From CAZAJT01 sp964485585 (GTDB taxonomy: Bacteria; Patescibacteriota; Microgenomatia; UBA1406; GWC2-37-13), in the NCBI GenBank assembly GCA_964485585.1, contig CAZAJT010000034.1, positions 1 through 10,647 of the forward strand: a stretch of DNA of 10,647 bases, written 5' to 3'. The stretch's first letter is position 1. Each line of letters begins with the position of its first letter. Made by a program: the position numbers and the translations under genes. The notes beneath the pieces are model-generated. The model saw nothing but the letters and a program-made list of their open reading frames with translations. It was not told the DNA's origin and searched no databases. This document shows, piece by piece, positions 4,868 to 10,647 of the stretch.

Positions 4868-5593
4868 ATGAGCAAAGTAACAAGACTCAACTATACAACT
4901 ATAAATCACGATGCCAGGGTGAGACTTGGCTTAACTATTAACGAGTATTGTGTGTTTGACTTAATTCACAACTTAGCCACAAATCCTAAAAACACCCAAA
5001 TGGGTTGGTGTTATGCAAAAAAAGAAACACTAGCCAGCTACCTAGATTTAGGTAGGGCAACTGTTTTCAGAGCTATAAACAAAGGTCTTTCACTTAGACT
5101 TCTAGAAAAACATCCCGATCAACCAGCACTCATAAAAGCAACCAGTAATTGGTTCGATGAAGTAATGATTAAAACAGAGTCTCAAAATGAGACTGCCAGT
5201 ATCAAACCGAGATACGATTCGTATCAAAATGAGACTTTTCCGCGTCTCAAATTGAGAGCAAACAAAGATATAGACAAAGAAAATGACAATAGTACTGGAA
5301 GTCATAAAAATTTAAGAAACGGCCTAGCTTCGATCGGAGAAATAGTAGAGCAGCGTGAACCCCTCAAAAGTAAGAACGATGGAATCAAGTATGAATGGCA
5401 AGTCGATGCTATACGACTTTGGGGCGAACTTGGATTAATCGGAAAACCTAGCCGACAATTCTTCAGTCACATTAAGAAGGCTTTTCTCAATAACGAAGAA
5501 GGTAGGTTGGCGGTAGCACTCTCGTACTGCAAGGATGCAGTCGGAGTTCGAAGCAAAGAGCAATTGTTCTACTGGAGGTGTGCCAACGACTAA
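4868..5593 (+). CDS. Phage-type replication initiator with N-terminal winged helix-turn-helix
   Basis: In this 241-residue protein, residues 10-95 form a winged helix-turn-helix of the kind found in phage and plasmid replication proteins. It begins LGLTINEYCVFDLIHNLA, then has TLASYLDLGRATVFRAINKGLSLRLLEK, which places the recognition helix around 60-72. A polar linker (about 104-165) is encoded partly by four iteron-like repeats. A second folded domain (about 172-241, starting YEWQVDAIRLWGELG) could contact a helicase or other replisome part. DNA-binding domain plus in-gene repeats is the lambda O arrangement, so I call it the initiator of the element's replication. A regulator role is the alternative. 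The ATG has no evident Shine-Dalgarno sequence. The stop is 2 bases before the next start. Confidence 0.7.
   Translation: MSKVTRLNYTTINHDARVRLGLTINEYCVFDLIHNLATNPKNTQMGWCYAKKETLASYLDLGRATVFRAINKGLSLRLLEKHPDQPALIKATSNWFDEVMIKTESQNETASIKPRYDSYQNETFPRLKLRANKDIDKENDNSTGSHKNLRNGLASIGEIVEQREPLKSKNDGIKYEWQVDAIRLWGELGLIGKPSRQFFSHIKKAFLNNEEGRLAVALSYCKDAVGVRSKEQLFYWRCAND
5178..5259 (+). repeat. Four 17-bp iteron-like repeats, probable replication origin
   Basis: Repeats start at 5178 (AGTCTCAAAATGAGACT), 5198 (AGTATCAAACCGAGATA), 5220 (CGTATCAAAATGAGACT) and 5243 (CGTCTCAAATTGAGAGC), at intervals of 20, 22 and 23 bases. Each is itself an imperfect palindrome; the first is perfect with 7-bp arms around AAA. 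They sit in the linker-coding part of the winged-helix replication gene. An AT-rich stretch at about 5259-5325 follows and could be the unwinding element. In phage lambda, origin iterons lie inside the O gene in the same way. The origin role is inferred from repeat structure and context. Confidence 0.7.
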
Positions 5594-5595
5594 AT

Positions 5596-6330
5596 ATGAG
5601 AAAACGTATATTCATACTACTAGTTTTGCTTTGTTTCTCTCTCACTGCATTGTTCATATTTGCCAGGAGTCAAACTCAGGATGTCGAGTTGCTCTCACCT
5701 ATTCCGGAGCAGACAGCATCGCCAACTCCTAGTATGAAAGAGGATTTCGCTAATTACAGAGCTCAAGCAATCAAAGACCTACTAGACGAATTTAATAGTC
5801 CTCTTGAGAACAAAAGCCCAACTTTTGTCAGTTGTGCAGACGAACATAATGTTAACCCTTATTTGTTGGTTGGTATTAGTAAGGTTGAAAGTACCTTTGG
5901 GAAAAATGCCTGCGAAGGAAACCCCTTTGGTTGGAGCAGTTGTAAAACACCATTTTCAACTTTCAAATCTGCATGCCAGGTTGTTGCCAAAGGAATAGCG
6001 ACCCTCCCTTACTACAAGCAGTACCGAAGCACTGGTCGTATTCAAGATTTAGGAGAAACATACTGCCCTTCTTCGTCAGGTTGTAATACTGACAATTGGG
6101 TTAGCACAGTAAGCACCGTCGTGACAGAGCTTGAAGAAAAAGAATTAGTTTTATCTCTTGAAGAACTGGCAACACTAACACCGACAAATAAATCTATCAA
6201 GGAACTGGAAATAAACACCCTGGTACTAAAATCCCACTCGACCAGAGCAACTGGAACAGCTCTCAAAGTAATCGAAATTTTAATAAGAGCTAACGAGAGG
6301 GCTCTGTATAAAACACAACATGAATCATGA
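5596..6330 (+). CDS. Membrane-anchored lysozyme-like (peptidoglycan hydrolase) protein
   Basis: This is a 244-residue protein with a basic N-terminus and a hydrophobic helix (MRKRIFILLVLLCF to about residue 23), then a Ser/Pro-rich spacer. The globular part (about 60-182) resembles the lysozyme-like glucosaminidase/transglycosylase domains common in Patescibacteria. It has NVNPYLLVGISKVESTFG (85-102), where Glu98 is the candidate catalytic acid, then NPFGW and FSTFKSACQVVAKGIATL. Six cysteines (80, 106, 116, 127, 157, 163) suggest up to three disulfides outside the membrane. A 60-residue tail of unknown role follows. I chose ATG 5596 because a GTG at 5578 overlaps the GGAGG and adds a polar stretch before the signal anchor. 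It starts 2 bases after the replication gene and overlaps dcm by ATGA. An anchored endolysin, an entry/exclusion factor or a cell-wall remodeller are all possible. Confidence 0.7.
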   Translation: MRKRIFILLVLLCFSLTALFIFARSQTQDVELLSPIPEQTASPTPSMKEDFANYRAQAIKDLLDEFNSPLENKSPTFVSCADEHNVNPYLLVGISKVESTFGKNACEGNPFGWSSCKTPFSTFKSACQVVAKGIATLPYYKQYRSTGRIQDLGETYCPSSSGCNTDNWVSTVSTVVTELEEKELVLSLEELATLTPTNKSIKELEINTLVLKSHSTRATGTALKVIEILIRANERALYKTQHES

Positions 6331-7484
6331 AATTTATAGATTTATTTGCCGGCATTGGAGGGTTCAGACATGGGCTACAGAAAGTGGCAGTTGAATCCGA
6401 AAGTAGCTCCGACAGTAAGAGCGGAGCATCACAACACGGCCAGCGTGCATTTCATTGCGTCTGGTCCAACGAATGGGACAAATATGCAAGCCAAATATAC
6501 AAAAAACACTATGGAGAATGTGATACGAGAGACATCAGAACCGTCGACACAAAAGAGATCCCCGACCACGATCTCCTCTGTGCTGGCTTTCCTTGTCAAT
6601 CATTTAGTATCGCAGGAAAAAGATTGGGATTTGAAGACACCAGAGGGACTATGTTTTTTGAAATCGCTCGGATTATCCGAGACAAAAGACCCAGACATTT
6701 TATCCTTGAAAATGTTAAAGGGCTACTTAGTCATGACGAAGGAAAAACTTTCCAGACAATACTTGGGGTTCTCTCCGACCTGGGGTATGAGTATCAATGG
6801 CAAGTTCTTAACAGCAAGAATTTTGGAGTTCCACAAAACAGGGAGAGAGTGTTCATTGTCGGACATCTTAGAGAAACAAGTCGACCAGAAGTATTTCCTA
6901 TCGGCGAAAGCTACTCAATTTCTCATCAGACGAAGTATGCAGAACAAGCGGGAAGGTCGAGGATTTCGAGCACGATTGATGCCCGTTATGGATCCCTCCG
7001 AAATGCTGGAGAAACCTACCTCCACTACATCGGAGGCATCAAAGGAAAAAGAGATATGTGGCTAAAAGATAACAAACAAAACAGTCGCAACTTTAGTCAA
7101 GGTCAGAGGGTCTACGCATCCGATGGTATTGCCTCAACCATAGCTGGGAATGCCGGTGGTCTAGGTGGTAAGACAGGTTTGTATGCGATTCCGGTGTTAA
7201 CTCCCGATCGAATGGAAAAACGACAAAACGGCCGTAGATTTAAAAATGATGGCGATCCCGCTTTCACTTTAACCAGTCAGGACAAACACGGCGTGTATGA
7301 CGGCTTAAGCATTCGCCGCCTAACTCCCGTTGAGTGCGAGCGACTGCAAGGCTTTCCAGATAACTGGACTAAAGGCATAAGTGATACCCAGCGATACAAG
7401 TGTCTAGGAAATGCAGTAACCACCTTAGTCATCGCAGATATAGGTCGAAAACTTATTCAAACAAAGGAGGTGAATCAAATATGA
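6327..7484 (+). CDS. DNA (cytosine-5)-methyltransferase
   Basis: The 385-residue enzyme transfers a methyl group from S-adenosylmethionine to C5 of cytosine. It has the family motifs in order: motif I DLFAGIGGFRHGL (5-17), motif IV GFPCQSFS with catalytic Cys90 (88-94), motif VI ENV (128-130), motif VIII QNRERVFIVG, motif IX RRLTPVECERLQGFPD and motif X GNAVTTLV near the C-terminus. The region before motif IX, which sets the target, contains three loosely repeated segments (SSTIDARYG, ASTIAGNAGG, AFTLTSQD). About 18 extra residues, rich in serine, lie between motifs I and II. No restriction endonuclease is seen nearby, so it is an orphan, phage-type methyltransferase, probably protecting the element's DNA. 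It overlaps the preceding gene (ATGA) and the following one (ATATGA). Its recognition sequence cannot be read from the protein. Confidence 0.93.
   Translation: MKFIDLFAGIGGFRHGLQKVAVESESSSDSKSGASQHGQRAFHCVWSNEWDKYASQIYKKHYGECDTRDIRTVDTKEIPDHDLLCAGFPCQSFSIAGKRLGFEDTRGTMFFEIARIIRDKRPRHFILENVKGLLSHDEGKTFQTILGVLSDLGYEYQWQVLNSKNFGVPQNRERVFIVGHLRETSRPEVFPIGESYSISHQTKYAEQAGRSRISSTIDARYGSLRNAGETYLHYIGGIKGKRDMWLKDNKQNSRNFSQGQRVYASDGIASTIAGNAGGLGGKTGLYAIPVLTPDRMEKRQNGRRFKNDGDPAFTLTSQDKHGVYDGLSIRRLTPVECERLQGFPDNWTKGISDTQRYKCLGNAVTTLVIADIGRKLIQTKEVNQI
7463..7470 (+). promoter_or_regulatory. Strong ribosome binding site AAAGGAGG
   Basis: It is a near-perfect Shine-Dalgarno sequence 10 bases before ATG 7481. 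It fixes the start of the 57-residue gene even though that start lies inside the end of the methyltransferase gene. It is the strongest ribosome site in the window. Confidence 0.85.
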
Positions 7485-7654
7485 AACCAGGATTAAAAGA
7501 CAAAAACCCTAAAAATCCAAAGTACCACTTTGAAGGAACTAAACAGAGTGAATCAGGCAAAACGATTTATATGGTTTTGGATCTGAAAACAAGAAAAACT
7601 TTGGAATGGTCCGAGGAAACATTCAATAAAAATAAATCGAAAGTTGAATATTAA
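7481..7654 (+). CDS. 57-residue basic protein, function unknown
   Basis: This is a small lysine-rich protein. It opens MKPGLKDKNPKNPKYHFEG and continues with a likely two-stranded sheet (KTIYMVLDLKTRKTLEWSEE). The start is supported by the strong AAAGGAGG at the right distance and by the 4-base overlap with the dcm stop. It has no family I recognise, no membrane segment and no cysteines. Its place directly after the cytosine methyltransferase suggests a phage DNA-metabolism accessory protein, but nothing in the sequence shows what it does. Confidence 0.7.
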   Translation: MKPGLKDKNPKNPKYHFEGTKQSESGKTIYMVLDLKTRKTLEWSEETFNKNKSKVEY

Positions 7655-7689
7655 ACATATGCTCAAAACTAGATTTACGACAGTGTTCA

Positions 7690-7703
7690 TGAGGAAATCC
7701 TCA
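7690..7703 (+). promoter_or_regulatory. Dyad over the ribosome site of the 64-residue gene
   Basis: TGAGGA-AA-TCCTCA is a perfect 6-bp inverted repeat just before ATG 7706 and contains the only Shine-Dalgarno candidate (GAGG, 7691-7694). Folded in RNA it could hide that site. It could also be coincidence. Confidence 0.35.
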
Positions 7704-7705
7704 GA

Positions 7706-7900
7706 ATGGAGATCGCCGTCGAAACGTTAGCAGACATTGATGATGACACAGTAATCGAAACTGTAGTTAGGCGCTCGCCTTTGGGAGCCAGAGAAGAAAA
7801 CCTGACAAAGAAAGATATTATTGCTAAATATGCCAAAGACATCGAGAAGCGGAAAAAAGTGCTGAAAGTAATTAAAAAATTGTTAAACGAAAATGAATGA
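7706..7900 (+). CDS. 64-residue charged helical protein, function unknown
   Basis: This is a small protein with an acidic N-terminal half (including ADIDDDTVIETVVRR) and a lysine-rich, probably helical C-terminal half (KDIIAKYAKDIEKRKKVLKVIKKLL). It has no recognised domain. GAGG 11 bases upstream is a modest ribosome site set in an inverted repeat. Its TGA lies inside the ATGAATGA that starts the next small frame, as expected for translational coupling. It is in the same direction and operon as the methyltransferases and terminase genes. Confidence 0.55.
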   Translation: MEIAVETLADIDDDTVIETVVRRSPLGAREENLTKKDIIAKYAKDIEKRKKVLKVIKKLLNENE

Positions 7901-8039
7901 GAAAGAAAAGTACAAGTTTATTCCTCTTCTCCCTCAGGATGGGAATAAATTGCGATGGTATGAAGTTCTCATTCTCAGGACAAAGATAAGTATTAAAAAA
8001 TTATTAAACCTATGGAAAACAAAACGTACCCAACAATAG
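7893..8039 (+). CDS. 48-residue basic protein, function unknown
   Basis: The ATG at 7893 overlaps the end of the 64-residue gene (ATGAATGA), and the frame runs to TAG 8037-8039, 28 bases into the next gene. The product opens MNEKEKYKFIPLLPQDGNKL and is strongly basic, with KISIKKLLNLWKTKRTQQ at the end. It fills an otherwise empty 111-base gap, and the overlaps at both ends suit a coupled operon. There is no Shine-Dalgarno sequence and no recognised family, so it may be a chance frame. Confidence 0.45.
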   Translation: MNEKEKYKFIPLLPQDGNKLRWYEVLILRTKISIKKLLNLWKTKRTQQ

Positions 8040-9268
8040 CAATAAGCTCACTGAGGTTTGCGGAATACAATCCTCGCAAAGTTACCAGGAGTGTTATTGA
8101 ACAACTAAAGCGCTCACTTCAAGAGTTTGGGTGCCCTGTGCCTATTGTGATCAATACCCATAAAGGCAGAGAAAATGTCATTGTGGGTGGCGAAAAAAGA
8201 GTACGCGCAGCAACAGAGTTAGGTTGGACAGAGATACCATACAATTCCGTTGATATTCCACTACAAAAGGAAAAAGCCCTAAACCTCGCTCTTAACAAGA
8301 TTGAGGATCAGTGGGATGAAGAAAAACTCGCTCAGATAATTACTGATCTAACTCAGTCAGATTTTGACATTTCCCTCACGGGTTTTAACGAAGTAGAAGT
8401 AAGCAACCTGTTGGACACAACAATGCTTCTAGAACAGGAAGAAGAAAAGCCATGGGACACTGAAGAAGAAATAAAAAACATCACTGAACCAATATCAAAG
8501 TATGGCGAGGTTTATCAGATCGGTCCGCATCGGCTGATGTGTGGAGACTCCACCAACGCAGAGGATGTTAAAAAACTCATGGGAGAAAAACTGGCAGACA
8601 TGGTGTTTACAGATCCTCCCTATAACGTCGCTCACACCAGTAAGGAAAAGCAAGGTAAGTTTCATACCGAAAAAGGAATAATTCTAGGTGACGACCAGAG
8701 CCAAGAAGACTTCAAAAAGTTTACCGAGGGTTTTTTTAACACCATGCGTGATGCTCTTAAAGCTGGAGGGATTATTTACGTCTGCACCGGATACACCTCC
8801 TACCCTCTGTTTTATTACCAAATGCTGAACTCTGGCTTTGTATTTAGCAGTGCCATCGTTTGGGTGAAGCCTTCTTTTGCAGTCGGTTGGAGTGACTACA
8901 AAAAACAATACGAGCAGATTATGAAAGGCAAAAATGGCAAAGGTAAAACCAAAGCTGAGGGCATTATTTACGGCTGGAAGCAAGGCGAGAAACACATCTT
9001 CACCGGTGAGACGAATGAAAGCGATGTTTGGAATATGCCCAGAAAAGCAGTCACTGAAATGGTTCACCCAACCGAGAAGCCAGAGTGGTTGATTATGAAG
9101 GCCATCAAAGGCGGCAGCCGGTTCGGAAACATTGTGCTGGATCTTTTCGGAGGCTCCGGCAGTACTCTGATGGCCGCTCACAAAACAGGCAGAGTCGCCT
9201 ACCTCATGGAGCGAGATGAAAAGTTTTGTGACCTAATTAGAAAGCGAGTGAAAAGATTAAAAATGTAA
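8012..9268 (+). CDS. ParB-domain / DNA methyltransferase fusion (N6-adenine or N4-cytosine)
   Basis: The protein has 418 residues. Residues 5-115 form a ParB/Spo0J-like nuclease-fold domain (AEYNPRK at 17-23, VIVGGEKRVRAATELGW at 56-72). A linker leads to a methyltransferase of the beta order. This has GEVYQIGPHRLMCGDS (165-180), catalytic DPPY at 201-204, then HPTEKP, and the S-adenosylmethionine-binding DLFGGSGST at 377-385. DPPY fits amino-group methylation of adenine or cytosine. ParB-methylase fusions of this size are common in phages just before the terminase genes. The ParB part probably helps DNA engagement; whether it cuts DNA cannot be told. No Shine-Dalgarno sequence is visible at the ATG. 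It is followed after 6 bases by the terminase small subunit gene. Confidence 0.9.
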   Translation: MENKTYPTIAISSLRFAEYNPRKVTRSVIEQLKRSLQEFGCPVPIVINTHKGRENVIVGGEKRVRAATELGWTEIPYNSVDIPLQKEKALNLALNKIEDQWDEEKLAQIITDLTQSDFDISLTGFNEVEVSNLLDTTMLLEQEEEKPWDTEEEIKNITEPISKYGEVYQIGPHRLMCGDSTNAEDVKKLMGEKLADMVFTDPPYNVAHTSKEKQGKFHTEKGIILGDDQSQEDFKKFTEGFFNTMRDALKAGGIIYVCTGYTSYPLFYYQMLNSGFVFSSAIVWVKPSFAVGWSDYKKQYEQIMKGKNGKGKTKAEGIIYGWKQGEKHIFTGETNESDVWNMPRKAVTEMVHPTEKPEWLIMKAIKGGSRFGNIVLDLFGGSGSTLMAAHKTGRVAYLMERDEKFCDLIRKRVKRLKM

Positions 9269-9274
9269 TTTGCT

Positions 9275-9859
9275 ATGAAGAAAAAACCTAGTAAACCACA
9301 AATTCTAATAGAACAAATGCCTGGAGAAACAGAGGCTCAGTTTTCAGCATTTTTGGCTTACTGTTCCATGCTTAAAAGAAGCATTCGGGAGGTGAGCAAA
9401 AGGTGGGCAGAAATGGGGCGGGAATTGGAGGAGCAGAACTCAAGATTCAGATTAGGAAAAAGGCCAGCACTTAAAACATTATTCCAGTGGTCTAGCAACT
9501 TTCTCTGGGTTCAAAGAGCAAAACTTTGGGACGCAGAAAAGAAAGAGTTAATGACCCTAGAATTTCAAAGATCAGAAAAGCAACGTGCAATTAAAGTGTC
9601 ACGCTTGTTCGAAAAACTTGGAACGTATTTATTAATTCAAGTAAATAGATCACGCCCCATCACTGTGGATGACTTCAAAAAAGCTTGGGAAATGTTCAGG
9701 ACTGAATCGGGACTTTCCACTGGAAAAACAGAAGTTGCTCACACTATTAACGAAGAAGATCAAATACCTCCGACTCCAGATGAACAAGCCTTAGGCAAGG
9801 AAATTGATCAGGCGATAAAGAACTTCTATGACAGACAACGAAATACAACAAAAAAATAG
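9275..9859 (+). CDS. Probable phage terminase small subunit
   Basis: This 194-residue protein begins with a PGET segment and a helical, HTH-like N-terminal part (about 22-90). Within it, FLAYCSMLKRSIREVSKRW and TLFQWSSNFLWVQRAKLWD (68-86) match the pattern seen in a family found immediately before terminase large subunits, where the WSS..WV.RA..WD phrase is characteristic. A charged helical middle and an acidic, proline-containing tail follow. The small subunit recognises packaging-site DNA and recruits the large subunit. The identification rests on this pattern and on the overlap of 32 bases with the terminase large subunit gene. Confidence 0.75.
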   Translation: MKKKPSKPQILIEQMPGETEAQFSAFLAYCSMLKRSIREVSKRWAEMGRELEEQNSRFRLGKRPALKTLFQWSSNFLWVQRAKLWDAEKKELMTLEFQRSEKQRAIKVSRLFEKLGTYLLIQVNRSRPITVDDFKKAWEMFRTESGLSTGKTEVAHTINEEDQIPPTPDEQALGKEIDQAIKNFYDRQRNTTKK

Positions 9860-10647
9860 CATCTTGTTCTGGATTACAGAGAATAAGATTAAAAATGAAA
9901 ACGGTGATCCAATCGAATTTAAAGATCACCGCTTTATGTTGGATATTTATTCCGACTGGTCTTCAGTGCAGGTAATCCGTAAAGGTTCGCAGATCGGAGC
10001 CAGCACGATGGAAATATTGCGAGCTTTCCACGCAGCCAGATTCTGGGGTATTAATCAGATTTACACCCTGCCAACTGTAGATGATGTTTCAGAATTTGTT
10101 AAAAGCAAAGTGAATCGCCTTGTTAAGGTAAACCCCTGCATTCTAGAGGGAGTTAGCGGCAAAGATGTGGACTCGATAGAACAAAAGCAAATTGGTAAAT
10201 CATTCCTGTTTTTCAAGGGAACCTACACTGAAAAAGAGGCCATCATGTTAACCTCTGACCGCAATATCCATGACGAATTGGATAAATCAAAACCAGAGGT
10301 GGTAAGAGACTATACCTCCCGTATGGGCTACTCCAAGATCAGAAGTCAGCATTTTTTCTCTACACCCACTACCCCAGACTTCGGTGTAGACAAAATATTT
10401 GATCAATCCGACCAAAAACACTGGAGATTTAACTGTCCTCACTGTAGCTTCCGACAGCACATGGAATGGGAGAAAAATGTTGATGAGGAACGAGGTATTT
10501 ACATCTGCCAGCAATGTAAAAAAGAAATCTCTCCAAGCCACATAAACGACTATGGTAGTTGGGAAGCTCGTTTCCCAGGCAGATCCATCTCCGGATACTG
10601 GATTAGTCAAATGCACTGTCCTTGGAAGACTGCAGCCAATTTAATCC
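9828..10647 (+). CDS. Terminase large subunit, lambda gpA-like, N-terminal 273 residues
   Basis: This is the packaging ATPase/nuclease that cuts phage DNA and pumps it into the prohead. The visible 273 residues are the ATPase half. They contain an adenine/P-loop region RKGSQIGAST (51-60, the deviant Walker A of gpA-type terminases), the likely Walker B acidic pair in NIHDELDKS (Asp149/Glu150), and a coupling stretch (QHFFSTPTTPDFGVDKIFDQS, residues 174-194 here). A zinc-ribbon insert follows with Cys203, Cys206, Cys227 and Cys230, and it is typical of the gpA family (PF05876). The nuclease domain would follow beyond the window. The gene starts inside the end of the small-subunit gene, and the frame is open to the last base. 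Confidence 0.9.
   Translation, partial: MTDNEIQQKNSILFWITENKIKNENGDPIEFKDHRFMLDIYSDWSSVQVIRKGSQIGASTMEILRAFHAARFWGINQIYTLPTVDDVSEFVKSKVNRLVKVNPCILEGVSGKDVDSIEQKQIGKSFLFFKGTYTEKEAIMLTSDRNIHDELDKSKPEVVRDYTSRMGYSKIRSQHFFSTPTTPDFGVDKIFDQSDQKHWRFNCPHCSFRQHMEWEKNVDEERGIYICQQCKKEISPSHINDYGSWEARFPGRSISGYWISQMHCPWKTAANLI

Noticed and set aside
4837..4941. A 34-residue frame starting at ATG 4837, before the replication gene
   Set aside because: It overlaps the start of the winged-helix gene in another frame, has no ribosome site and no recognisable composition.
5178..5259. CRISPR array
   Set aside because: The repeats are 17 bp and nearly adjacent, with 3-6 bases between them, and lie inside a coding sequence; there are no spacers. 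They fit iterons.
5578..5595. GTG 5578 as start of the lysozyme-like protein
   Set aside because: The GTG overlaps the GGAGG itself and would put six polar residues before the signal anchor; ATG 5596 directly after the previous stop fits coupling better.
8684..9181. 165-residue minus-strand frame
   Set aside because: It is antisense to the methyltransferase motif region (DPPY to FGGSGST) of the ParB fusion and has no features of its own.
10287..10616. 109-residue minus-strand frame
   Set aside because: It is antisense to the terminase large subunit zinc-ribbon region and so a shadow.

Overview
The window looks like the left part of a temperate phage (prophage) integrated at a tRNA-Gly gene. 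It holds, in order, an integrase-type serine recombinase, a lysogeny/immunity region, divergent repressor genes, a replication gene with an internal repeat array, two DNA methyltransferases, and terminase small and large subunit genes. The host is not named by the sequence. The lysozyme-like protein family, the small gene upstream of the recombinase and the terminase small-subunit family resemble those I associate with Patescibacteria (CPR) genomes. The base composition is moderately AT-rich and TGA is used as a stop. The host assignment is inference at about even odds.

Left end (1-2000): the 3' half of a tRNA-Gly(GCC) gene with encoded CCA lies at the edge on the plus strand. A large serine recombinase gene runs leftward into it. 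Its reading frame is still open when it reaches the window edge, so its last 19 visible residues are read from the antisense strand of the tRNA. A small conserved-looking gene sits just upstream in the same leftward operon.

Accessory block (2000-2870, plus strand): a 49-residue single-pass membrane peptide is followed by an Imm-5-like putative immunity protein. The second gene is richer in GC than its surroundings. The pair looks like a lysogenic-conversion (moron) cassette. A structured inverted repeat separates it from the next, converging, operon.

Switch (2870-4830): a leftward operon with overlapping or nearly abutting genes encodes an XRE-type repressor, an ImmA/IrrE-like protein whose HExxH motif reads HALGH, and a DUF3800 protein. 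A Cro-like HTH gene diverges to the right. The switch region has an 18-bp palindrome (AGTAAGA-N4-TCTTACT), and the same arms recur just upstream of the recombinase. The promoter/start region of the Cro-like gene (19 identical bases, then a similar stretch through the ATG) is duplicated in front of the recombinase operon. Together these indicate one regulatory circuit for lysogeny, early expression and integration/excision.

Rightward operon (4537 to the end): it carries the Cro-like gene, a winged-helix replication initiator with four 17-bp iteron-like repeats in its coding sequence (a probable origin), a membrane-anchored lysozyme-like protein, a C5-cytosine methyltransferase, three small unknown genes, a ParB-domain/adenine-or-N4-cytosine methyltransferase fusion, terminase small subunit, and a lambda gpA-type terminase large subunit cut by the window edge. 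Start and stop codons overlap or nearly touch along most of this run, which suggests one transcript with translational coupling.
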